A stretch of 64,000 bases of DNA, taken from NCBI GenBank assembly GCA_016709145.1, contig JADJEK010000001.1, positions 1,302,001 through 1,366,000 on the forward strand, written 5' to 3'. This DNA is from Planctomycetota bacterium. Its GTDB lineage: Bacteria; Planctomycetota; B15-G4; JADJEK01. The notes beneath the pieces were generated by a model. It had not been told where the DNA came from. It saw nothing but the letters and a program-made list of their open reading frames with translations, and made no database searches. Made by a program: the position numbers and the translations under genes. Positions 45,952 to 55,006 of the stretch are shown one piece after another (the stretch's first letter is position 1; each line of letters begins with the position of its first letter).

Positions 45952-47976
45952 TCACTGCAGCACGACGAGGCTCGTCCCCGCGGCCGGAGGGGTCGGCTCG
46001 ATGCGGACCTTGGCCTTCTGTCCTTTCAGCGGGAACGCCGACAGCCGGAACGTCCATGAGCCCGCCAGCGCGAGCGGAACGTCGACGAGGCTGAGCCCAT
46101 CGACGTCGACGTCGAACGTGACGTCTTGCATCGTCGCGTCCGGGCGAACGAGCTGCTTCACGAGCGTGTCGGGCGTCGAGCCCAGCGCGATCACGTGGAC
46201 ATCGAGCAGCGTGCCGGGCAGCGCCAGGAAGGATTTCTGCGCGAAGCCGCCGACGCCGTTCGAGGCGAAGGTCGACTTCGCGACCTTCGCCGCCTTCGGC
46301 AGCGAACGCGCGGTCTTCGCCTCGAAGCTGCCGCCGCCCGCCACGTGCTCGAAGCGCAACCGATGCGTGCCGGCCGCCGCGAGCTTCACGGTCCGCTTCG
46401 TCTTCGAACCCGGCTTGATCGAAAGCAACTTCACCGTCGAGCCGTCGGGTGCGACGACGTGGACGCGCGCGCTCAGCGCCTTCGGAGTCGCGACGACGAG
46501 GTGCAACTTCATGCCAGGGATCGCCGCGAATGCCGCCTCGAGCACCGGAGTACCGACGCCGAGTTGCCCGGAGAGTCGATCGCCGGGGGCGAAGCCCAAA
46601 ACGCCACCACCCCCGGACCCAGCCGGAGTCGAGACGTTCAACGCGAGCGCGTAGCCGTTCGGAGCGCCGAACACGCGCACGAACCACGCACCGGACTCGG
46701 ACGCCGCGTCGACGACGCACCATTCGTCGTCGTTCGCACTCGTCGAGCCGACGACGAGGTTGAAGGCCGGATCGAACAGTTGGAGCTCGAGGTTGCCCGC
46801 CGCGTGCGCGAACAGGATTCCCGCTTCGAGGCGCTGGCCCGCGACGAGCTCGATCGAGAACCAATCTTCATCATTCGCGCCGAGCACGAGTCCGATCGTC
46901 GTGCCGGAGCTGCGCGGCGTCGCGGCTTGCGGACCGTCGTTGGGCTCGAACGCGTCGTCGACGTTCGGTCCCGCCGTGACGGTCAACCACTCCTTCAGGT
47001 GCGAGACGTCGTTCGAAGCGTTCGCGTCCCCGGGTGCCGTGATCTCGACGACGACGGCCCACGCGCCGGGCGCGATCGACGCCGGCAACTGCCCGGCGAA
47101 GTCGTACGTGCCCGCGGTCTCCTTCGGGAACGTCGCGAACGTCCAATCACCGATCAGCACACCGCCACTCGGCGAGAGCTGGGACTTCGACAGCCACAAG
47201 CGCACGCGCAGGTTCGTCAGGTCGACGTTGCCGACGTTCTCGACGGTGACGCCTTTCGCGACGACCGCGCCGCCCTGCGGCACGACGAACGCCGAGAGCC
47301 CGGAGTTCGCGAGCTTGCCCGCGACGACGCGATGCGCGAACACCGCCGCGTCCTTCGTCGTCGGAACCGTCGCGATGCCCGAGTACGCCGCGCGCAGGAT
47401 CTTCGCGTCGTGCGCGTGCGGCGAACTCGCCGGAGCCGCGACGTGCGGGTACAGCGCGTGCATCACGCTCGGCACGTCGTACGTGTACGACTCGGCCGAC
47501 GTCTGTACGCCGAGCGCGTGGCCGAGCTCGTGCATCATCACCGCGGGCAGGTAATACTGCGTCGGGCTGAACTCGGCCGCCAACGCGCTCGACGTCCACT
47601 GGTACGCGGGGTTCACGCAGATGTCCGACTCGGTGATCTGGTTCGACCCTAGGTCGAAGTTGACGATCGTCACCGCGAGCGCGCTGCCGTAGTGGAACCC
47701 GTACGTCGCCGCGAGATCCGCGTCCGGCGCGAAGCCGGCGAACTCGCTGGCGCCGTTCGCGCCCCAGAACCCGTCGCTCCCGAACTGACGGAACAGGTCG
47801 ACCGACGCGTTCCACGCGGTCATGCACGAGTCGTTGACGGTCTTCGCGAAGAACCCGGGCGGCAGGTTCTCCATGTTCGCGTAGGGCGGTCGCCATTTGT
47901 CGACGACGATCGGATCGCCGGCGGTCGCCGTATTGCAGAGGTTCGCGAGCACGAGCAGTCCGAGCATGCGCGGCAT
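45952..47976 (-). CDS. secreted matrixin-like metalloprotease with PPC domain
   Basis: 674 residues. Signal peptide MPRMLGLLVLANLCNTATA. The zinc motif HELGHALG is at 149-156 with catalytic E150, followed by a Met-turn SVMHAL at about 170. In the HExxHxxGxxH consensus the third histidine (position 159) is threonine here, so the third zinc ligand is not in its usual place. A CARDB-like beta domain (about 215-345) precedes a bacterial pre-peptidase C-terminal (PPC) domain at about 350-460 (DDAFEPNDGPQAA ... EDWFSIELVAGQRLEA). Beta-rich repeats run to a final SLVVLQ. GGAGAACACC precedes ATG 47976. It follows the gene at 47993 by 16 bases. Confidence 0.85.
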   Translation of the reverse strand: MPRMLGLLVLANLCNTATAGDPIVVDKWRPPYANMENLPPGFFAKTVNDSCMTAWNASVDLFRQFGSDGFWGANGASEFAGFAPDADLAATYGFHYGSALAVTIVNFDLGSNQITESDICVNPAYQWTSSALAAEFSPTQYYLPAVMMHELGHALGVQTSAESYTYDVPSVMHALYPHVAAPASSPHAHDAKILRAAYSGIATVPTTKDAAVFAHRVVAGKLANSGLSAFVVPQGGAVVAKGVTVENVGNVDLTNLRVRLWLSKSQLSPSGGVLIGDWTFATFPKETAGTYDFAGQLPASIAPGAWAVVVEITAPGDANASNDVSHLKEWLTVTAGPNVDDAFEPNDGPQAATPRSSGTTIGLVLGANDEDWFSIELVAGQRLEAGILFAHAAGNLELQLFDPAFNLVVGSTSANDDEWCVVDAASESGAWFVRVFGAPNGYALALNVSTPAGSGGGGVLGFAPGDRLSGQLGVGTPVLEAAFAAIPGMKLHLVVATPKALSARVHVVAPDGSTVKLLSIKPGSKTKRTVKLAAAGTHRLRFEHVAGGGSFEAKTARSLPKAAKVAKSTFASNGVGGFAQKSFLALPGTLLDVHVIALGSTPDTLVKQLVRPDATMQDVTFDVDVDGLSLVDVPLALAGSWTFRLSAFPLKGQKAKVRIEPTPPAAGTSLVVLQ

Positions 47977-47992
47977 GGTGTTCTCCAACCGA

Positions 47993-48727
47993 TCAGCGCG
48001 CGATCGCGCGCACGCACTCGAGGAAGGATGCGAGCGTGACGATGGCGTCGGGACGCGGCGGGTCGACGACAGAGCTCGCGCGGACGGCGCCACCGCGATC
48101 GGTGCGCTCGGGAAGTGGCGGCGACGCCGGCGTCGCTCGCGGTCGCCACGCGATCGTGCCGGCCTCGATCGACAGCACGACGTCGGTGAACACGGGCTCG
48201 TCCACCACCGGAACGGCGGCCGCACCGACCTGTCCCGGGGACTGTCCCCCGTGCTCGAACGAAGCGATCGCTCGCGATGCCGCGTCGACCGGGTACGCGA
48301 CTTGGCTCGCACGGTCGCGGAGGACGCGGAGCAGCCCTCGATCGCCGCCGATGCACGGGTTCGCGTAGGTCTTGCCGTCGTGGTGCGCGAAGACGACCAC
48401 CTCGTCGCCGACCGCGAACGTCGGTACTCCGGCCACGACGATGCGCGTCGACGCGACCGTCCCACCCGCGAACGTCAACATGACATGACCTCCGACGATG
48501 CCGGAGTGGCGGTCGACGATCGTGGAGTCGACGCGGAACCTCACGTGCGTGAACGCCATGCGCCCGCCGGGATGGACGGACTCATGGATCGCGACGACCG
48601 CTCCGTGGAACCCGAGATCGGCGCGCTGCACGACGTCGCGGAACGCGAGCGGCTCGAAAGTCGACGCTCGCGCGACGACCGCTCCGAGGACCAGACCGAG
48701 TGCGAGCGTGAATCGTCCGAGTTGCAT
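47993..48727 (-). CDS. secreted hypothetical protein, first gene of the matrixin operon
   Basis: 244 residues with signal peptide MQLGRFTLALGLVLGAVVARA. LAFRDVVQRADLGFHGAVVAI and VPTFAVGDEVVVFAHHDGKTYANPCIGGDRGLLRV look like an extracytoplasmic beta-sandwich of the kind often encoded next to matrixin-like proteases. No catalytic motif seen. GGAGG precedes ATG 48727. A short REP-like string with CTGTCCC and GGGGACTGTCCCC lies inside the coding region near 48230-48251. Confidence 0.7.
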   Translation of the reverse strand: MQLGRFTLALGLVLGAVVARASTFEPLAFRDVVQRADLGFHGAVVAIHESVHPGGRMAFTHVRFRVDSTIVDRHSGIVGGHVMLTFAGGTVASTRIVVAGVPTFAVGDEVVVFAHHDGKTYANPCIGGDRGLLRVLRDRASQVAYPVDAASRAIASFEHGGQSPGQVGAAAVPVVDEPVFTDVVLSIEAGTIAWRPRATPASPPLPERTDRGGAVRASSVVDPPRPDAIVTLASFLECVRAIAR

Positions 48728-48860
48728 GGAAGCCTCCGATGGGTCCGAGGAATCGGAGGCCGGTGCGTGCGGGGACACGAATTGCGGCTAGGTCCGCAAG
48801 GCTGAGCTCGAACGCGACGCCACGTCGCGCCGTTCGCCGCCTTGCCTACGATCCGCGCCC

Positions 48861-51800
48861 ATGGCGGAAGGACCACGCGATGACGATGCGCTTGATGCGC
48901 CCGAGGACGCCGCGTTCGACGCGTTCGTCGCGGCGATGGCGCGCGGGGAGTCCCCGCGCGTCGACGATTGGGTCAGCCGCTTCGGCGATCCGACCGGCGA
49001 ACTGCGCCGTCGCCTCGAGGCGTTGACGTGGATGACGGCGAACGCTCCGTCCGCTCCAGGGGCGGACGACGCGCCGCCCTTCGAACGCCTCGGCGACTTC
49101 CGGTTGATCCGTCGCATCGGCGAAGGCGGCATGGGCGTCGTCTGGCTCGCGCAGCAGGAGTCGTTGAAGCGCCCGGTCGCGTTGAAGCTGATCCGCGCCG
49201 AGCGCACCGGCTCGGCCGACGTCGAACGCCGCTTCGAGCGCGAGGCGCAATCGGTCGCGCGACTGCGCCATCCGAACATCGTCCAAGTCCACGCTTCCGG
49301 CGAGGAACGCGGAGTGCGCTACTTGGCGATGGAGTACGTCGACGGCCGCGCGCTCGACGACGTCGTTCGCGAAGCGATCGCGGACGGCAGACGCCTCGAC
49401 GTCCCGCGGGTGCTCGGTTGGATCGCACCGATCGCGCGCGCATTGGCCGCAGCGCATGCCGAGGGCATCGTGCATCGCGACGTCAAGCCGTCGAACATCG
49501 TCGTGCGAGCCGACGACACGGCGATGCTGACGGACTTCGGACTCGCGCGCGACGTCGACGCGACCGTCGCGTCGCGCAGCGCGGGCTTCATGGGAACACC
49601 GAGCTACGCGGCGCCCGAACAAGTCGACGCGCGCATCGGACCGATCGACGCGCGCACCGACGTCTACGCGCTCGGTGCGACGCTGTACGAACTGGTGACC
49701 GGTGTCGTCCCGTTCTCCGGCAGCACCACCGAGCAAGTCCTGCACGGCATCGTCTCGTCGACGCTCTTGGCTCCGCGCCGCCGCAACAAGGCGCTGTCGC
49801 GCGACCTCGAAACCGTGATCCTGAAGGCCATGGAGCGCGAACCGCGCCGGCGCTACGCCGATGCGGGAGCGTTCGCCGCGGATCTCGAAGCCCTGCTCGC
49901 ATTGCGCCCGATCGCCGCGCGTCCGCCGAACCTCGCGCGGCGCGCGGTCGCGGCGGTGCGCCGCCGACCGCTGCTGGCCACCGCCATCGTTGCCGCGATC
50001 GTGCTCGCCGTCGCGGTGCCGTGGTACGCGTCGCACCAGCGTCGAGCGGAAGCCGACGCGGCCTTCGCGGATGCTCGCGCGCGCATCACGGCCCATCGTG
50101 GAGCCGGGACGCGCGAGCGCGCGACGATCGACGAGCTGAATCCACTGCGCGCCATCTTCCAGAAGCACTACCTGCCGCCGGTGCACAAGCGCGAGATGCG
50201 CGAACTCGAGTCGCGTCGGGACGCGTTGGCGCAAGACCGCGACCAGGCGTTCTTCGGTGCGATCGGCGCACTCGAGCAAGCGGAGCGCCTCGGCGCCGAT
50301 GCGAACGAGGTGCGTCGTGCGCGCGCGGAGCTGTTCATGGACGCGTGGCGCGACGCGGAGTCGCGCGCGGACTTGCTTCGCGCCGCGTCGTTCGCGGACC
50401 TCGTGCGGCGCCACGACGACGAGCGACGCTTCGATGGCGAACTGGCGGGGCTCGGCGCGCTCGAGCTGCGGACAGCGCCGGTTGCCGCACGCGCGTGGTT
50501 GTTCCGCTACGAAGAGTTGGGTCGACGTGAGCCCGGCGGAGATCCGCGCCTCGTGCCCGTTCCCGTCGGCGATGACGTTCCATTGATCCAGCCCGGGGCG
50601 ACCGCGCTACGCGTCGCGCGAGGCGCGGGCGACGTCGCGACCGGAGCGTTGATCACGCACGTCCGCGGGCGGCCCGTCGTCGGGGTGATGTTCGCGGCGG
50701 ACGACGCGGGAGACGTCCGTCGACACGATGTGTTGGCGCGCATCGACGGCGAGCGCGTGTTCTCGCGGTTCGAGTTCGACGTGCTCGCGGAGACGCAACG
50801 CGCGAGCGACGGTGTCCCGAACGAACGCGTCGCGTATGTGTTCGAGCGCGAGGGTTCGACGTACGAGGTGATCCGTACCTTCGACGAGGGTCCACCGGTC
50901 GCCGTCTTGGATGCCCGTGGCGTGTGCGAACGCGGTGGCGTCATGGCGCGCGTCGTCGACGATGGCGTCGCGCGCGAACTCGAACTCCCAGCGGGACTCG
51001 CCGTGCGCTTCACGGCCGCGCCGCTCGCGCGAACCGAGCGCTGCTGCATCGGGACGACTCCGTTGCGCACGGACGGGCTCGTGCCGGGCTCGTACGTGCT
51101 CGTGTTGCGCGCCGAGGGTTTCGAGGATCTGCGCGTTCCGTTCGTGCTCGGCCGAGGCGCGACCTGCGTCCTCGAGCCGACGCTGTTCCAGGTCGGCACG
51201 ACGCCCGATGGATTCGCGCGCATCGCGGCCGGTGACGTCACCGTCGGCGACGACGAGAACTCGATGTCGTCCGACGAACGCTCGACGCGCTTCGTCGACG
51301 ACGTGTTCGTCCAAGAGCGCGAGATCACGTTCCGCGAGTACTTCGAGTTCTTGAACGATCCGGTCACGAGGGACGAGGTCGAACGTTCGCGCACGCTGAT
51401 CCGCTTGCCGCGGCGGCCCGAGAATGCGGCCGACGGCGGTTATCTACCGCGATCGCCCGAAGGGCGTCTGCTGCTGCCGCAGTTGTGGCTCGACTGGCCG
51501 GTGATCGGCGTGTCGCAGGAGGACGCCGAGGCGTACGTGCGTTGGCGCAACGCACGCGCCGAACGCGACGGCGAGTCCGTCATGTACGCGCTGCCGGCGC
51601 CCTACGAGTGGGAGAAGGCGGCCCGTGGCGTCGATGCGCGCAGCTATCCGTTCGGACAGCGCTTCGATCCCGGGTTTGGGAAGTTCCTGATGTCGCGGCC
51701 GGTGCGCTCCGACACGCCGTACGACACACAGCCGGAACCCGTGATGTCGTTCCCGATCGACGAGTCGGCGTACGGAGTGTTCGACCTCGCGGGATCGCAG

Positions 51801-51983
51801 AGCGAATGGGTCGGCGGTGTGCTGTCGCGCACGAACATCGAGATCCACGCGGAGTACCGCGGCGGATCGTGGACGCACAACACCGTCGACTCGGGTCGCG
51901 CGTCGGTGCGCTCGGGCATGAGTCCCGAACAGGCCGCGGGTTCGATCGGATTCCGACTGGCCGCGAAGCGGAGGTCGCCGTGA
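48861..51983 (+). CDS. Ser/Thr kinase with membrane span, PDZ-like and SUMF1-type domains
   Basis: 1040 residues. Kinase motifs: GEGGMGVVW (88-95), K109 in VALKL, HRDVKPSN from H205, DFGLAR with D225, APEQ at 251-254; all expected residues are present. One membrane span lies at about 370-393. Outside it come a helical region, a PDZ-like segment (about 615-690, HDVLARIDGERVFSRFEF), a PEGA-like beta repeat (about 710-775, TPLRTDGLVPGSYVLVLRAEGF), and a SUMF1/FGE-like domain (about 780-1035, YEWEKAARG, FDLAGSQSEWVGG, RGGSW, GFRLA). The FGE cysteines are missing. The stop overlaps the sigma factor start as GTGA, so kinase and sigma factor are probably one signalling unit. Confidence 0.92.
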   Translation: MAEGPRDDDALDAPEDAAFDAFVAAMARGESPRVDDWVSRFGDPTGELRRRLEALTWMTANAPSAPGADDAPPFERLGDFRLIRRIGEGGMGVVWLAQQESLKRPVALKLIRAERTGSADVERRFEREAQSVARLRHPNIVQVHASGEERGVRYLAMEYVDGRALDDVVREAIADGRRLDVPRVLGWIAPIARALAAAHAEGIVHRDVKPSNIVVRADDTAMLTDFGLARDVDATVASRSAGFMGTPSYAAPEQVDARIGPIDARTDVYALGATLYELVTGVVPFSGSTTEQVLHGIVSSTLLAPRRRNKALSRDLETVILKAMEREPRRRYADAGAFAADLEALLALRPIAARPPNLARRAVAAVRRRPLLATAIVAAIVLAVAVPWYASHQRRAEADAAFADARARITAHRGAGTRERATIDELNPLRAIFQKHYLPPVHKREMRELESRRDALAQDRDQAFFGAIGALEQAERLGADANEVRRARAELFMDAWRDAESRADLLRAASFADLVRRHDDERRFDGELAGLGALELRTAPVAARAWLFRYEELGRREPGGDPRLVPVPVGDDVPLIQPGATALRVARGAGDVATGALITHVRGRPVVGVMFAADDAGDVRRHDVLARIDGERVFSRFEFDVLAETQRASDGVPNERVAYVFEREGSTYEVIRTFDEGPPVAVLDARGVCERGGVMARVVDDGVARELELPAGLAVRFTAAPLARTERCCIGTTPLRTDGLVPGSYVLVLRAEGFEDLRVPFVLGRGATCVLEPTLFQVGTTPDGFARIAAGDVTVGDDENSMSSDERSTRFVDDVFVQEREITFREYFEFLNDPVTRDEVERSRTLIRLPRRPENAADGGYLPRSPEGRLLLPQLWLDWPVIGVSQEDAEAYVRWRNARAERDGESVMYALPAPYEWEKAARGVDARSYPFGQRFDPGFGKFLMSRPVRSDTPYDTQPEPVMSFPIDESAYGVFDLAGSQSEWVGGVLSRTNIEIHAEYRGGSWTHNTVDSGRASVRSGMSPEQAAGSIGFRLAAKRRSP

Positions 51984-52555
51984 CCGATGCGCATGCGTTA
52001 GCGGCATGGCTCGAGCAACATCGCGCGCGACTCCGCGCGTTCGTCGCGGCAGAGGCGAAGAGCCTGCTGCGCTTCGAGAGCGAGGACGACCTCGTGCAAG
52101 GCGTCCACGCCCATGCGCTGCGCGTGGCCGAGCGACTCGAATGGCGCGGCGAACGCGAGTTCCTGCATTGGCTGTTCACGTTGGCGCGTCAGCACCTCAC
52201 CGATCGACGTCGCCATTGGTTCGCGTTGCGGCGCGACGGTGGCTCGGTGCTGCGTCTGACCGCTTCGCCACGAAGCGCCGACGATCGCGATCGCGTCGCG
52301 CATCCACGGGCCGCGAACACGGGGCCGGCGACGTTTGCGCAGAAGCGCGAGCAGCTCGCGCTCGCCGCGAAGGCGCTGGCCGTGTTGTCGGAGCGCGATC
52401 GTCGCTTGGTGCAGTCGTTCAGCGAGGACGCGCCGATCGCCGATCTCGCGCGCGAATGGAACGCCAGCGAGGAAGCCGTGAAGAAGGCGCGCCAACGCGC
52501 GGTGGATCGCTTCCGCGCGACGTATGCGCTGCTCGAGAAGTCACGCGGGGCGTGA
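51980..52555 (+). CDS. ECF-like sigma factor
   Basis: 191 residues. An N-terminal region-2-like stretch (about 15-75, DLVQGVHAHALRVAERLEWRGEREFLHWLFTLARQ) is followed by a linker and a C-terminal region-4 helix-turn-helix (about 130-180, LSERDRRLVQSFSEDAPIADLAREWNASEEAVKKARQRAVDRFR). The start GTG 51980 overlaps the kinase stop (GTGA); the longer frame from 51485 is a shadow. No anti-sigma factor gene is adjacent, so phosphorylation by the coupled kinase is an attractive control route, as proposed for STK-linked ECF groups in Planctomycetota; this is inference. Confidence 0.82.
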   Translation: MTDAHALAAWLEQHRARLRAFVAAEAKSLLRFESEDDLVQGVHAHALRVAERLEWRGEREFLHWLFTLARQHLTDRRRHWFALRRDGGSVLRLTASPRSADDRDRVAHPRAANTGPATFAQKREQLALAAKALAVLSERDRRLVQSFSEDAPIADLAREWNASEEAVKKARQRAVDRFRATYALLEKSRGA

Positions 52556-53224
52556 CGGCTCCACGAACACCGCGACCTCGTCCAACGACTTGCGCACGAG
52601 GTTCGGCACGGTCGCGTCCGGTGCGGCGTGGCCGATGGGGAAGAGGATCGTCGCCTTCTCGTGGTCGGGGCGATGCAGCAGCTTGCCGAGGAAGTGCATC
52701 GGGCTCGGCGTGTGCGTCAGCGTCGACAGGCCCATGCGATGCAGCGCGGCGATGAACAGGCCGCACGCGATGCCGACGCTTTCGGACACGTAGTAGTGCT
52801 TCTTGCGCGAGCCATCGGCGTGGACGCCGTGTGCTTGCGCGAACACGACCACGAGCCACGGTGCGATCTCGAGGAACGGCTTGTGCCAGTCGGTCCCGAT
52901 CGGCGCCAGCGCGGCGCGCCAATCGTCGGGGATGCGTGATTCGTAGAACGTGCGCTCCTCGTGCTCCGCGGCCTCGCGGATCGCGCGCTTGGTCGCGGGG
53001 TCGGAGACCGCGACGAACGTCCATGGCTGCATGTGCGCGCCGGACGGAGCGGTCGACGCGGCGCGGATCGCGAGCTCGATCGCCTCGCGCGGCACGGGTT
53101 CGTCGGAGAAGAAGCGCACGGAACGGCGCGCCTCGAACTCGGCGAGGCAAGCCCGCCCGCGGGCGAGCATCGTGGTGTCGTCGACGCGAGGCGGTCGATA
53201 GGGAAGGTGCGAGGGATCGCTCAT
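52541..53224 (-). CDS. nitroreductase-family flavoprotein, iodotyrosine deiodinase-like
   Basis: 227 residues. FMN-binding motifs: RRSVR at 33-37 and PSGAHMQPW (60-68). The substrate-lid triad of iodotyrosine deiodinase is present with exact spacing: E90, Y94 and K115 (E-x3-Y-x20-K), as in the human enzyme (157, 161, 182). The reaction would be reductive dehalogenation of halotyrosine or a similar phenol; substrate use in this bacterium is unknown. ATG 53224 is the start; the longer frame to 53299 runs through REP-like repeats. The 3' end overlaps the convergent sigma factor gene by 15 bases. Confidence 0.88.
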   Translation of the reverse strand: MSDPSHLPYRPPRVDDTTMLARGRACLAEFEARRSVRFFSDEPVPREAIELAIRAASTAPSGAHMQPWTFVAVSDPATKRAIREAAEHEERTFYESRIPDDWRAALAPIGTDWHKPFLEIAPWLVVVFAQAHGVHADGSRKKHYYVSESVGIACGLFIAALHRMGLSTLTHTPSPMHFLGKLLHRPDHEKATILFPIGHAAPDATVPNLVRKSLDEVAVFVEPSRPA

Positions 53225-53249
53225 GGCGCGCCAGCGTAGGGGACAGACC

Positions 53250-53273
53250 GGGGACAGACACGCCTCCGTCCCC
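53250..53273 (+). repeat. REP-like element copy D
   Basis: GGGGACAGACAC followed by GCCTCCGTCCCC; the ends GGGGAC and GTCCCC pair. A half copy (GGGGACAG) precedes it at 53239-53246. Confidence 0.7.
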
Positions 53274-53287
53274 GCCGCGGGCCAGAC

Positions 53288-53311
53288 GGGGACAGACACG
53301 CCTCCGTCCCC
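53288..53311 (+). repeat. REP-like element copy E
   Basis: Identical to copy D over 24 bases, in direct orientation, 14 bases later. Both lie between the divergent nitroreductase and beta-helix genes. Confidence 0.7.
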
Positions 53312-53370
53312 GTTGCGGGTTGCGGTCGGCGCGCTGGCTCGGCAAGCTCGGTCGTCACGGAGGAAACGCC

Positions 53371-54654
53371 ATGCGCACCTTGATGCTCGCGATCGGATGT
53401 GGGATCGGGTTCGTGGCCGCGGCCGACGCCGGCGTGATCGTCGTCGACCAAGCGGGTGGAGGTCAGTTCTTCCACGTGCAGAACGCGCTGATGTCCGCGC
53501 AGACCGGCGACATCATCGTCATCAAGTCCGGCGACTACCGCGACCAGCCCGCCAACACGCCGACGATCACCGCGAAGTCCCTCGTGTTGATCGGCGAGGG
53601 GCCGACGCGCCCCGTGCTCAACAACCTCCACGTGAATCAACTCGGCGCGCAACAGAACGTCGTCGTGCGCGGGATCGAGTTCCGGCCGGTCGTGCCGGCG
53701 TTCCTCGCCGGCGGCTGGGTGGCGTCGTGTGCCGGCGGCGTACTGTTCGAGGACTGCGTCCTCGTCGGCGGTCGCGGCAACAACGGCAATCCGTGGTCGC
53801 CCTCGATCGACGGCACGCCGGGTCTCGAAGTCACGAACTCGTCGCGCGTCGTCCTTTCGCGCTGCGCGTTGACCGGCGGCGTCGGGATCGACGAGCACTT
53901 CACGGGTGGCGAGATCGACTATCACGCGTCGGGCGGAGGCTTCGGCCTGTCGGTGCAATCGTCGAGTGTTGCTGCGTTCGATTGCTCGTTCGTCGGCGGC
54001 GTCGGCGGCAACGGTCCCGGAGCGATCAACGTCCCCAACGACGGCGGCGACGGCATCCGCGCGAGCGCGTCGACGGTGCGACTCGCCGGTTGTTCGGTCG
54101 GTGGCGGCATGGGCGGGACGTTCACGAACATCGTGACCCTGCACAGCGGGGACGGTGGCGACGGCCTCGTGCTGACGAACGGAGCGACCTGCGAAGCGTT
54201 CGACACGACGTTCACGGGCGGTCCGATCGGCGTCGGCACCGGCCCGCTCGGCGCCGTGCCCGGCACCGGCGTCGTCGCGCCCCCGGGCGCGCTGACGCAA
54301 TTCGCGGCGAACGCCCGCACGTTCGCGTTGAGTGCGCCCGCGCACGTCGGCCAACCCCTCGACATCACGGTGCTCGGCGAGCAGGGCGACGTCGTGCTGC
54401 TGCTGCTCGGCCGCGGCATCGAGATCCTGCAGCTCGGTAGTTCGATCGGCTGGCTGACGATGCAGCCGCCGCTGCCGGCGCCGCTGACGCTGACCACGAT
54501 CACGGCGGCGAACGGCGATGGCAGCCTGACGATTCCCGCTCCGCCGATCCCGATCCCGGGCCTCTCGGGCATCGCCTTCCCGTTCCAGGCGTACTTCCTC
54601 GGCAGCGGGACGCCGGTCGCGGGGAGTCCTTCGGAACTCGTGCTGCTGCAATGA
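53371..54654 (+). CDS. secreted right-handed beta-helix protein
   Basis: 427 residues. The signal peptide MRTLMLAIGCGIGFVAAADA is followed by a parallel beta-helix (about 22-320). Evidence is the regular ladder of short beta strands, GDIIVIKSGDYRD at the first turn, and many Gly/Ser/Asn turns (DCVLVGGRGNNGN, CALTGGVGIDE, CSVGGGMGG). Such folds occur in polysaccharide lyases and surface adhesins; no catalytic residues can be named. The last 100 residues form a separate beta domain ending in ELVLLQ, resembling the C-terminus of the secreted protein at 60381. GGAGG precedes ATG 53371. Confidence 0.8.
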   Translation: MRTLMLAIGCGIGFVAAADAGVIVVDQAGGGQFFHVQNALMSAQTGDIIVIKSGDYRDQPANTPTITAKSLVLIGEGPTRPVLNNLHVNQLGAQQNVVVRGIEFRPVVPAFLAGGWVASCAGGVLFEDCVLVGGRGNNGNPWSPSIDGTPGLEVTNSSRVVLSRCALTGGVGIDEHFTGGEIDYHASGGGFGLSVQSSSVAAFDCSFVGGVGGNGPGAINVPNDGGDGIRASASTVRLAGCSVGGGMGGTFTNIVTLHSGDGGDGLVLTNGATCEAFDTTFTGGPIGVGTGPLGAVPGTGVVAPPGALTQFAANARTFALSAPAHVGQPLDITVLGEQGDVVLLLLGRGIEILQLGSSIGWLTMQPPLPAPLTLTTITAANGDGSLTIPAPPIPIPGLSGIAFPFQAYFLGSGTPVAGSPSELVLLQ

Positions 54655-55006
54655 TCGACGAGTTGGCGGCGCACGCGGACGCCGTAAAGACTTACTCCAA
54701 AGTTACTTGAGACACCGAACGCTCGACGTGGCACAGCCGTGCGACGACGTTCGACCGCTGCGATTCGTTCCGAACTCGTCCAGCGAAGGCCTTGCGCGAC
54801 TCGACTCGAATCGTTCTCCGACGCTTCCGCGAGACCCTCCCGATCAGACGACCGCCTTCCTCTTTGGGTCTTCACGGAAACCCCTGCATCCCGGCAACAT
54901 CGGAACCGAACCATCCCGGGGGTCTCCGAACGCAATGGGAGGCGAGGGCTTCACGGCCGTCGCCTTGCGCTCGGGGAAGGCGGTTGCGGTCCCGTGGAGG
55001 TGCCCG
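54655..55006. other. intergenic region with an AT-richer stretch
   Basis: 352 bases without a supported gene. An AT-richer segment around 54683-54710 (TAAAGACTTACTCC followed by AAAGTTACTTG) stands out from the GC-rich surroundings and is the likeliest promoter region for the gene at 55007. Nothing else recognised. Confidence 0.4.
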
